Below are positions 46,217 to 55,256 of a stretch of 64,000 nt of DNA, piece after piece; within the stretch, counting starts at the first letter, position 1; each line of letters begins with the position of its first letter. The position numbers were made by a program, and so were the translations under genes. Source of the DNA: Armigeres subalbatus (lineage: Eukaryota > Arthropoda > Insecta > Diptera > Culicidae); NCBI RefSeq assembly GCF_024139115.2, contig NC_085139.1:868001-932000 (forward strand), read 5' to 3'. The notes under the pieces were generated by a model that saw only the letters and a list, made by a program, of their open reading frames with translations, did no database searches and had not been told where the DNA came from.

Positions 46217-47601
46217 TTACAATTTAAAACACTTTTCTTCATCTGAAAACGAAAACCGTTTCACGATAATGTAATTTTCATTTTGTGGCTTAAAGTAATG
46301 AAACGATTGTGTCCCAGAGATTTGTTTTACATTAGTATAACGGTTCTTTATTTTCTTTTCCATTGCATTGTAATCTTTTTCGGAGAAAAACTCGTAATAC
46401 ATTTTGGAATCTACTTTAGAAACAGCCCAAGAGTAAAGTTCGTACGCAGTTGTAATATGATGGCCTTGTAAACTTGCTTTTGAAGCGTTTCGCTTTAGAA
46501 CACCTCCTAAAGCGTCACAAGGCCCTTTTCCATGGCAAGTGGCAAAAAGTTCCACTCTGCTTTAAGACCGAAGTCTTTATACATGTGGCACAAATTGAAA
46601 GCAGTCATCTTATTTTTGTATTGACTGCCTGATCCATCAGAAAAAAAATGAATATTTTTCAGGTAAGGAAGCTTTTTTTAAATGAAATTCACACAATTTG
46701 TTATAAACAGCCGAACGGCAACATGGTTATGTTTAGTAAATTCTGCGATTGCTATGAAGCTTGTAAACTTTAAATTTTGTGCTTCATCTTTATAATATAT
46801 GGCAAAAGGATGGATTGTGCATTGAGCGTTTGCCCAATGAAAACCTTTTATAGCGTCCTGAATAACAAAAGAGTAATTTTCAGAGAAGTCAGCAATTATA
46901 ATGCAATCAGTTGCTTCCAAATTAATTTTAAGTTGTTTTAAGTAGTTTCCTTGTTGCTCTGCAATAAAATTATGCGGAGATAATTCGCTTAATTTTTCTA
47001 AAAATGTTTCCACATACTCTTCTGCATCCATTCGCATTGAATTTAAATGACAACTATCTGTTTGCCTCCATTGTTTAAATTCTAAGGAATCGACATTTTC
47101 AAGAGAATTCATCAGGTCATTCTCTAGTGTCTGCGTACCCGGGCAATGATCACAGGTTTTCAACCAACATTTCTCTGTAGGATTTTCACAAAGTATTTTA
47201 AAAAACAAGTCATGATACGTTTTTAAATGGTTATGAATAAGTTTCTTGTCCTTAAGGGTTTTGAACATTAATTTAACATTCTGATGATAAATGCATACAC
47301 AGACAGTATGCGTTCCACTTGAACCAGCTAGAACATAATTTTTTGGGCGGCTGCTGGAAAACATTGAAAATCCAATTTTGAAAGTAAAATATTGCTCTTT
47401 GAAAATTGAATAAATTTCACGAAGGTTACATAAAAGTAACTTGCGTACATGCACTTTTTCTCCTGCCATATTTTCAATAACGAAATCCCTTTTCCCAGGA
47501 CATGCTCTGCTTATCTCGTCACTATTATAAAAGTCCCTAACTACAGTTAGAGTATCATCGCTCAAAGACAACATATTTACTCTGGTCTCCGGTGTGCTCA
47601 T
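46217..47601 (-). pseudogene. DDE-like transposase body, three lesions
   Basis: This is the body of a protein family I recognise by pattern from many arthropod and cnidarian genomes, usually annotated only as uncharacterised. It would cut and join the element ends. Landmarks in order: TLTVVRDFYNSDEISRACPG, KVHVRKLLLCNLREIYSIF, SGTHTVCVCIYHQNVKLM, a Cys/His cluster near CWLKTCDHCPG, LSPHNFIAEQQGNYLKQL, ADFSENYSFVIQDAIKGFHW, FSDGSGSQYKNKM and FATCHGKGPCDALGGVLKR. The Asp in ADFSENY and in FSDG are the likely metal ligands; the third acidic residue is unclear. Three lesions break it: a 1-nt loss at the junction with the upstream frame (about 47600), a TAA at about 46680, and loss of one T in a T-run at about 46550. 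About 450 residues in all. Confidence 0.7.
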
Positions 47602-48554
47602 AAAACCTTTTCAATCTGTAATTTCTTTGCACGTTGAGCAGTTCGTTGCGAAACACCGAATTCTTGCATCATTTTGTATGCAGTCCAGGATTTGGGAAGG
47701 GAAGTTAGAATCCTATATCGATCGTTTCTGTCAGATATTTCATCAAATTTTGCCTTCATTTGTTGAAGAATTTCCTGACCGTCTCCGGGTTTCTGGGCAC
47801 CAGCGCTACCAATTGATTCAGCACTCGTTGATTCCAAAGAAAACAAAGATTCTGAAAACAAGATGGAAAAATAACTATTAGTTAGGAGCATGTTTCTTCA
47901 TATAATGTAATACATATTGTATTCGATTATTCTATTTTGTTGCATGATAGGCAACTGCTCTACAAATTGAGCTACTAGGTCGGATTAGGTAAGATTATAC
48001 GGAACTGATGTTCTTTCAATTTGCTGAATAATCGAGTACAACTAGTATAACGTAGCAAATCATGATGTCTGAATGAACAAAAAGAAGAGATTATTCTACT
48101 TACCAACACTAGGAACAGCGTCAATTTCCGATGATCCAGCGGCATTGGGATCGATTATTTCGAAACCACCATTATTGATGTTTGCTGGTGCGGCGAAATT
48201 GTTCACTCTAGATGGTCCCGCCACGGCGAAATTATTGGTGCCTGATGGTCCGGCAACGGCGAGATCATCAAGTTTCGATGGTTCAGAAACGGTGAGTTCT
48301 TGATTTTCACATTCTATATTAACTGCACTTGGAGCTGCTGGCTCGTTTCCTTTCTTGATAATGCGATAAAGTCGGCAATAGCAGGTATTACAAATGTAGG
48401 AACAGCTTTTATCCAATTTTATTCTCCTTTCCGCTGCATAATCATACAGTTTAGGAGTAAGTTTCCTGTAACAATTACTCCAAACATGGCAATTTGAGCA
48501 TTCGTGCTTCATTGTATTAAACGTTTCTTCAGTAAGGCAACTAGACAATTTCAC
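47598..48554 (-). pseudogene. Transposase N-terminus: Cys-rich finger, intron, HTH-like region
   Basis: Exon 48554-48104 encodes a Cys-rich putative zinc-binding domain (HECSNCHVWSNCYRKL and CSYICNTCYCRLYRI). A repetitive linker follows (VAGPSGTNNFAVAGPS). A canonical intron runs from 48103 to 47852 (GTAAGT donor, pyrimidine-rich TTTTTCCATCTTGTTTTCAG acceptor). Splicing joins phase-1 codons to give GESLFSLESTSAES and keeps the frame. Exon 2 (47851-47598) ends in ILTSLPKSWTAYKMMQEFGV and SQRTAQRAKKL, a helix-turn-helix-like segment likely to bind the inverted repeats. The frame stops at 47598, 1 nt out of register with the body downstream. No in-frame ATG precedes the Cys-rich domain (the frame opens just after a TAA near 48580), so the start is missing, frameshifted or in another exon. 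Confidence 0.65.
47936..47985 (-). other. Half-tRNA-like sequence inside the transposase intron
   Basis: On the minus strand TAGCTCAATTTGTAGAGCA fits a D-arm/box A, followed by GTTGC-CTATCAT-GCAAC, a perfect 5-bp anticodon-type stem with a 7-nt loop. No T-arm or acceptor 3' half follows. It is not a functional tRNA gene as seen. Confidence 0.45.
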
Positions 48555-48931
48555 TGATTTTCTTGACTGACATATACTTTATCTTATAGACCACTTTAAA
48601 TAGTCCCTTTGGGTATCATTTAGGTAGAGTGAACAAGGAAAAGGAGACAGGTGAATCATAATCAAAAAAGAAAATACAATGAATTACCTGCATCAAAAAT
48701 ATTGAAAACATATATACAAAGCAGGTAACCTATTGTATGGATCGCTGAAAACCAACCTTTTTGAAAAACGACATATTGCTTTGCCGATTTTGGAGACTGA
48801 AGTCATCAATAACAACACCAGACTATTCCGATTGAATTATTTTCAACTATTGCGTTTCGTAAATTCTTCTAATAAACGAGGCCAAACAAACACTCTTTAA
48901 TAACATTTTCATACTTTTGATTTAATTTGAG

Positions 48932-49436
48932 CTATTTGAAATAGTGGAGAATAACGTTCATTCCATGTGTGTATGGGCAGAAAACTTGAAATTTTCAAAA
49001 ACGGCTCGATGAACATTTCTAATTTTTTGATATGGTATGTAAAAATATTTGAATTTTCATAAAAAAAATATAAAATATATAGTCGTTGTGGTCCAACATT
49101 TAAAAATCTTAAAAACGAATATTTTGACCATTTTAGCAAATTTGAGTACACCAATACACCAAAGCAAAATTTTTAGTAAGAACTAGAAGTAATAAGCTTT
49201 CTATCCATAAAAAAACATTGCAAATCGATACAGTGGTTCAAAAGTTATGTTTTTTTTAAATAAAAAATTTCGAAAAATAGCGATTTTCTGGTAACCCTAT
49301 ATCAAACATGGTCACCCTAATAAAAAAATTAAAAAGTACGGGTCTAATTATTTTCGATGAAGAACATACCAAGCGATTTTGAGCAAAATTGGACAACTTT
49401 TTTTTTCAACTTTATTCTTTTCCCGTGGAATCGCTG
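48932..49436. repeat. Right long terminal inverted repeat
   Basis: Inverted counterpart of 44959-45482, reading inward on the minus strand from CAGCGATTCCACGGGAAAAG to about CTCCACTATTTCAAATAGC. Confidence 0.85.
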
Positions 49437-49947
49437 AATATTTATTTCAAAACGAATTGTATTCCCGTTAAAATGTATCGTCTTTTAAGCATATAAAAAT
49501 TAAATTATTATCACTAGAAGAAGGTATGTTAAGCTATTAATTAAATATTTCGAAAAATCATTTTAATGTAAATGAGTAAAGAACTAGATAAAGGAATTTA
49601 GATTTAAGTAAATAAAGCCTAGCAAGACTTTGATGAAAATATTGATTTGACAATATACCTCTGAAGAATACCCTATTTTTGAGCAAAGGGAAACTTCTGG
49701 AATGAAATATTATCAGGTGAAATTCCAGTAAATATAAATATGCGAAAGTCGAAACCAAAACATATGATTAAAAAAATAACAAATTCAACAACAAAAATCA
49801 AAAGGTACACAAATAAATATAAATTTGCAAAACTCGAAAGGAAGGCCTATGCTTAAAAGAAGGAAAAATTCAACAATGAAATATTATCAGGTGAAACACA
49901 AGTAAACATAAATGTGCAAAAGAATGGTTGATTTACACTCGACGTTT
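49437..49947. other. AT-rich stretch
   Basis: No gene is recognised. GAAATATTATCAGGTGAAA occurs twice (about 49702 and 49878), followed by related AAATATAAAT-type words, so this is a decayed tandem or dispersed duplication. Confidence 0.5.
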
Positions 49948-50240
49948 GCCTATTTTTTTGTAATTTCGACCTTTTATCCCATCTCACCTTTTGACCGTTC
50001 AACTGTTTGACCCTTTGATCATTTGACATTCAATCTTTTGCCCCTCGATCTTAAAACCTTCAACCTTTTTTCCTACGACCGTAATTTCCATCGTTTGGTC
50101 TTCCGACCTTTCATCCTTTCGACCTTTTGACCCAGATTTTTTGTTTCGACGTTTTGTCTTTTCCACCTTTTGATCCTTCCACGTTTTGGCCTTTCGACCT
50201 TTTGACCTTCGACCTTTTGTCCTACAACCTGCTGATCACA
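49948..50240 (-). repeat. Degenerate minisatellite, inverse orientation of 41755
   Basis: CCTTTCGACCTTTTGACC-type words recur about 20 times. On the minus strand they read GGTCAAAAGGTCGAAAGG, the same repeat as at 41755-42035. Confidence 0.75.
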
Positions 50241-50344
50241 CTAACACATCAAAACATGTTTACAAAAGGGTTAGGGACAAGAGGTTAAAGAATAAGGGAC
50301 AAATGATCGAAAAGTAAAAAAAATGTCGAAAAGAACAAAAGGTC

Positions 50345-50945
50345 GAGAGGGACTTCTTTCTTTCTTTTTCCTTCTTGCTTCTGCCTTCTTCTTCTCCTTC
50401 TCTCTCCATTCCTTCTTTTATTGAATTTCTTACTTCTTTTTCTTTCCTTCTTCCTTCTTTCTCCTCTGTTTCCTTCTTTACTATAATCCCTCTTCTTCCT
50501 TCAGCTTCCTTTTCCGTCTTCCTCCACTTTTATCTTTTTCCTTCTTCCTTCTCCTTCTTCCTTAGATATTATTAGATATATTTATTCTATCTTCTTTCTC
50601 GTTCGTTCCTTTTTCTTCCTTCTTTCTTCCTTATTACTTGTTTTTTCTATCTTCTTTGCTCTTCTTTTTTTTCTTCTTACTATTTCTTTGATCCTTCTCT
50701 CTCCTCCCTACTGCTTCGTCCCTATTTTTTTTAAATCTTTTTTCTTCTTTCTTCTTTTATCCTTCTTACTTTTTTTTCTATTTTCTTTCTTTTCTTTACA
50801 AACTTTTTCCTTCCTCCTACTTCTTTCTGCGTTCTTCGTTCTTCCTTCTTTTTTGCCTTATTTTTTCTTCCGTCTTCCTACTTCCTTCTCTTAGCAATTA
50901 TTCTTCCTTCCTTTTTCCTTCTTCCCTTCTTTTTTCATGTTTCCA
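50345..50945 (+). repeat. 0.6-kb polypyrimidine tract
   Basis: Nearly uninterrupted C/T sequence with dominant TTCTTCCTTC-type words and few purines. The open frames it contains encode Ser/Phe/Leu-rich low-complexity sequence and are not genes. Confidence 0.85.
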
Positions 50946-51392
50946 CCTTCTTTGACCTTTTTGCCTTTTTGATCATTTATAATCCGTTATCAAATCATTA
51001 AAAAACTTCTGATGGAAAACCTTAGAAAAAAAAAACTTGAAATATCTAACTTTGAGTGATGTTTTAGAGCATCAGATGGTTTTTTAGGCATTTTTTTGCA
51101 GAGAAACGCATGCACATATTTCTTCTTTTTTTATCTTTTTTCAGGTGTTTTTTTTTAAATTAAGTTCAACACAGTTATTAAACATTCCTTCTATAAACCG
51201 TAGGTGAGTTCAAACATTTGAATAAATTGTTTTTGGAAAAAAAAATATTTGCACTGTGTAACTTTCAATGATTTGTTGCAGATCTTCTTGATGCCACATA
51301 TATTTTCATATTTTCAATTATTACTTCGAATAAAATGAGGAACTTTTGAAATAGTTTACGGACATTCTGTTACTGGCTATTTGAGAAGGATC
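50946..51392. other. AT-rich unassigned stretch
   Basis: No gene is recognised. T-rich and A-rich runs are frequent. Confidence 0.5.
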
Positions 51393-51624
51393 CTCGTTGG
51401 AGGCCCTCGGGCTCGGGCAGCAGGGATTATGTCCAAGGGCTTGACGATCCCTCCCCAGGCCATCTGCGAGTTGTGGGGCTTGCCTAGGATGTGGTGGGGT
51501 TTGACAGTGGGCCCTGTTAAACCTCTTTAAAAAGATGCATGTATCCGCAAGTAGGCCCCACCAAAGCGACCGTGTGGCGCTCAAAGCGCACAAGCCCAAG
51601 TCCTGGTGTTAGGTGGGACGCTAA

Positions 51625-52929
51625 ACAGCCCTGACACGACGGTCCTCCGACGAGACAGGAGGTTTGCGCAGGCCCAATAAGCCGCCTAGAAAACCAATCA
51701 TTACGAACAATATAAGAGATAATCCGACTCGATTTAATCGGCAAAGACCTAGGCGACGAATACAGGATCACGATTGGAAGCTTGGAACATGGAATTGCAA
51801 GTCGCTAGGTTTCGCAGGTTGCGACAGGATGATCTACGATGAGATACATCCCCGCAACTTCAACGTCGTGGCGCTGCAGGAGATTTGCTGGACAGGACAG
51901 AAAGTGTGGAAAAGCGGGCATCGGGCGGCTACCTTCTACCAAAGCTGTGGCACCACCAACAAGCTGGGAACCGGCTTCATAGTGCTGGGTAAGATGCGCC
52001 AACGCGTGATTGAGTGGCTGCCAATCAACGCAAGGATGTGCAAGCTGAGGATTAAAGGTCGTTTCTTTAACTATAGCATCATCAACGTGCACTGCCCACA
52101 CGAAGGGAGACCCGACGACGAGAAAGAAGCGTTCTGCGTACAGCTGGAGCAGACATACGATGGATGCCCACTGCGGGACGTCAAAATCGTCATCGGTGAC
52201 ATGAACGCACAGGTAGGAAGGGAGGAAATGTATAGACCGGTCATCGGACCGGATAGTCTGCACACCGTATCGAATGACAACGGTCAACGATGCATAAACT
52301 TCGCAGCCTCCTGCGGAATGGTAGTCCGAAGCACCTTCTTTCCCCGCAAAAATATCCACAAGGCCACATGGAGATCACCTAACCAAGAAACGGAAAACCA
52401 AATCGACCACGTTCTAATCGACGGTAAATTCTTCTCCGACATCACCAACGTCCGCACTTACCGCAGTGCGAATATTGAATCCGACCACTACCTCGTTGCA
52501 GTATGCCTGCACTCAAAACTCTCGACGGTGTACAACACGCGTCGAAGTCGGACGCCGCGGCTTAACATTGGGTGGCTACAAGACACTAGACTAGCCCAAG
52601 AATACGCGCAGCAGCTGGAAGTGGCACTCCCAACGGAAGAGCAGCTAGGCGCAGCGTCTCTTGAAGATGGCTGGAGAGATATTCGATCCGCCATTGGTAG
52701 CACCGCAACCGCTGCACTTGGCACGGTGCCCCCGGATCAGAGAAACGGCTGGTATGACGGCGAATATGAGCAGTTAGTGGAAGAGAAGAATGCAGCATGG
52801 GCGAGATTGCTGCAACGCCGCACGAGGGCGAACGAGGCACGATATAAACAGGCGCGGAACAGACAAAACTCGATTTTCCGGAGGAAAAAGCGCCAGCAGG
52901 AAGATCGAGACCGTGAAGAGACGGAGTAA
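51625..52929 (+). pseudogene. RTE apurinic endonuclease domain
   Basis: The N-terminal domain would nick target DNA to prime reverse transcription. Counting from 51664, motifs are GTWNCKSL (41-48), the catalytic Glu in VVALQE (Glu 73), GDMNAQVG (178-185), IDHVLIDGK (247-255) and ESDHYLV (272-278), so all the expected APE-family catalytic motifs are kept. A basic, Glu/Arg-rich linker follows to TAA at 52927. The frame continues beyond that stop without a shift (LYRANNTRKFYEKI), so the stop is a point lesion within one long ORF. There is no in-frame ATG before GTWN; the open frame begins after TAA at 51622, so the true start was lost or is unconventional. Confidence 0.75.
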
Positions 52930-54534
52930 CTGTACCGCGCTAATAACACACGAAAGTTCTATGAGAAGATAAACCGTTCACGTAAGGGCCACGTGCCACA
53001 GCCTGATATGTGTAAGGACATAAACGGGAACCTTCTTACGAATGAGCGTGAGGTGATCCAAAGGTGGCGGCAGCACTACGAAGAACACCTGAATGGCGAT
53101 GTGGCAGACGAAGATGGCGGTATGGTGATGGACCTGGGAGAACGCGCGCAGGACATAATTTTACCGGCTCCGGATCTCCAGGAAATCCAGGAGGAAATCC
53201 GGCTGAAGAACAACAAAGCCTCTGGGGTTGACCAACTACCAGGAGAGCTATTTAAACACGGTGGTGAGACACTGGCTAGAGCGCTGCACTGGGTCATTAC
53301 CAAGATTTGGGAGGAGGAAGTTTTGCCGCAGGAGTGGATGGAAGGAAAAGGGCGATAAGCTGGATTGTAGCAACTACCTCGCAATCACATTGCTGAACGA
53401 ATACAACGTGCCCACACATCATCTATTCATCGACTTCAAAGCCGCATATGATACTATCGATCGGGACCAGCTATGGCAGCTAATGCACGAACACGGTTTT
53501 CCGGATAAACTTACACGGTTGATCAAAGCGACGATGGATCGGGTGATGTGCGTAGTTTGAGTTTCAGGGGCATTCTCGAGTCCCTTCGAAAAGCGCAGAG
53601 GGTTACGGCAAGGTGATGGTCTTTCGTGTCTGCTATTCAACATCGCTTTGGAAGGGGTAATACGAAGAGCAGGGATTAACACGAGTGGTACAATTTTCAA
53701 TAAGTCCGTCCAACTTTTTGGTTTCGCCGACGACATAGATATTATGGCACGTAATTTTGAGAAGATTGAGGAAGCCTGCACATCAGACTGAAGAGGGGAG
53801 CTAAGCGGATCGGACTAGTCATCAACTCGTCGAAGACGAAATACATGTTAGGAAGAGGTTCAAGAGAAAACAATGTGAGCCACGCACCGCGAGTTTGCAT
53901 CGGTGTTGACGAAATCGAGGTGGTAGAAGAATGTGTGTACTTGGGCTCACTGGTGACTGCCGAAAATGACACCAGCAGAGAAATTCGGAGACGCATAGTG
54001 GCTGGAAATCGTACGTACTTTGGACTCCGCAAGACGCTCCGATCGAATAGAGTTTGCCGCCGTACCAAACTGACAATCTACAAAACGCTCATTAGACCGG
54101 TAGTCCTCTACGGACACGAGACCTGGACGATGCTCGTGGAGGACCAACGCGCACTTGGAGTTTTCGAAAGGAAAGTGCTGCGTATCATCTATGGTGGTGT
54201 GCAGATGGCAAACGGTACGTGGAGGAGGCGAATGAACCGCGAGTTGCATGAGCTGCTGGGAGAACCTTCCATCGTTCACACAGCGAAAATCGGACGACTG
54301 CAGTTGGCCGGGCACCCAGCCAGAATGTCGGACAGTAACCCGGAGAAAATGGTTCGCGACAACGATCCGACGGGCACAAGAAGGTGAGGTGCGCTGCGGG
54401 CCAGGTGGATCGATCAGGTGGAAGATGACTTGCGGACCCTCCGTAGACTGCGTGGTTGGCGACGTGTAGCCATGGACCGAGCCGAATGGAGAAGACTTTT
54501 ATATACCGCACAGGCCACTTCGGCCTTAGTCTGA
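52930..54534 (+). pseudogene. RTE reverse transcriptase region, disrupted
   Basis: This would copy element RNA at the nicked target. Visible: KASGVDQLPGELFKHGGE (53216), CSNYLAITLLN (53370), FIDFKAAYDTIDRDQLW (53427), RRGLRQGDGLSCLLFNIALE (53597) and the catalytic FGFADDIDIM (FADD 53723-53734). VYLGSLVTAENDTSR, LYGHETWTMLVEDQRALGVF and the C-terminal SALV follow. Between ITLLN and EYNVPTHH the segment that normally carries the GFRPGRST-type motif is deleted. Frame changes lie near 53350 and 53790; in-frame stops lie at 53558-53560 and 54385-54387. Confidence 0.75.
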
Positions 54535-54569
54535 ATAAATAATAAATAATAATAATCTCGTTTAAGGCC

Positions 54570-54858
54570 AAGGAATCAGACGAGAACCAGTGGACCGATG
54601 GGCTAACTGGGTGAACACGACGCTGATTTTTCAGTGCAATTCCATACGAAAAACCGAATTTAATTCACCTAGTAGTGATACTGTCTTTCTCGCATTTGGC
54701 CAAGACGTAAAACTTCTTGGTACCACACCATTTTCGTCGATATTAACATTCCCCGATCGTTATCCAATTCAATAGCAATTGCTAGTCGTGATTGGTCAAG
54801 AAACAACAAATGTCCACAGCTCACCAAATTGATAGTTTTCTAGGGACTGGAAAGCTAT
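54570..54858. other. Spacer with a family T terminus
   Basis: At 54647-54692 the sequence AAAACCGAATTTAATTCACC then TAGTAGTGATACTGTCTTTC TCG is a diverged family T 5' terminus without core units. The rest is unassigned. Confidence 0.5.
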
Positions 54859-55241
54859 TGTAACAGGTTAACTGTTCGGCGGGTGATATCTTTTAAAAAC
54901 GTTACACACTCGTCGAATGTTCAAACTAGACTGTTTATTAATTCAAAATTCTTAACTTAACTTGAGCTCCCATTTGGAGGTACCTGAAGTCATTATATAA
55001 ATCACACCGTCGGCACTAGCGTGCGACGGGTAGCATGGGAACAGCTCGCCCTGGGAACAACCATAAAGCGATGACTCTGTAAAACGACACTTCCAAAACG
55101 AAGTGCATAAGCATTGCAAAAGGCATCGACTTGATGAGTCGCTGGATTATGGAGTCTAGAATTATATACGGCATGCCGCAAGGAATGCGATTTTATGGAA
55201 TTGAACTAGGGTCGGTGACATACGTGATAACGCATGCTACA
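54859..55241 (-). repeat. 3' LTR (minus-strand sense)
   Basis: Plus-strand ends TGTAACAGGTTAACTG and CGCATGCTACA. Differs from 60333-60714 at CGTCGAATG/CGTCGAACG and GATAACGC/GATACGC only. On the minus strand it contains TTATATAATG, a possible TATA element. Confidence 0.92.
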
Positions 55242-55256
55242 CCACCACCCTTTACT
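55242..55256 (-). promoter_or_regulatory. Polypurine tract
   Basis: The minus strand reads AGTAAAGGGTGGTGG directly before the LTR's TGTAGC, where plus-strand DNA synthesis would be primed. Confidence 0.65.

Larger units (their letters stand above)
44959..49436 (-). mobile_element. 4.48-kb DNA transposon with about 0.5-kb inverted repeats
   Basis: Both ends begin CAGCGATTCCACGGGAAAAG and continue as inverted copies for about 500 bp (44959-45482 and 48932-49436), including AAAATCGCTTGGTATGTTCT and CTTCTAGTTCTTAC. AAT borders both ends, possibly a 3-bp target duplication. On the minus strand between them lies one gene in at least two exons: a Cys-rich and HTH-like N-terminus (48554-47598) and a DDE-like transposase body (47601-46217). 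A palindromic MITE lies at 45683. The superfamily is not one I can name with certainty. Confidence 0.8.
51406..54556 (+). mobile_element. RTE-clade LINE (JAM1-like), nearly full length
   Basis: A 3.15-kb non-LTR retrotransposon with a GC-rich 5' leader, an endonuclease ORF, a reverse transcriptase region, and an AAT/AAAT microsatellite 3' end at 54534-54556. An imperfect 13-bp duplication (CTCGTTGGAGGCC / CTCGTTTAAGGCC) lies at 51393-51405 and 54557-54569. The leader is shared with the deleted element at 14499. Internal deletion, stops and frameshifts make it inactive. Confidence 0.8.

Noticed and set aside
50375..50894. Open frames within the pyrimidine tract
   Set aside because: They encode only Ser/Phe/Leu low-complexity sequence expected from C/T DNA.
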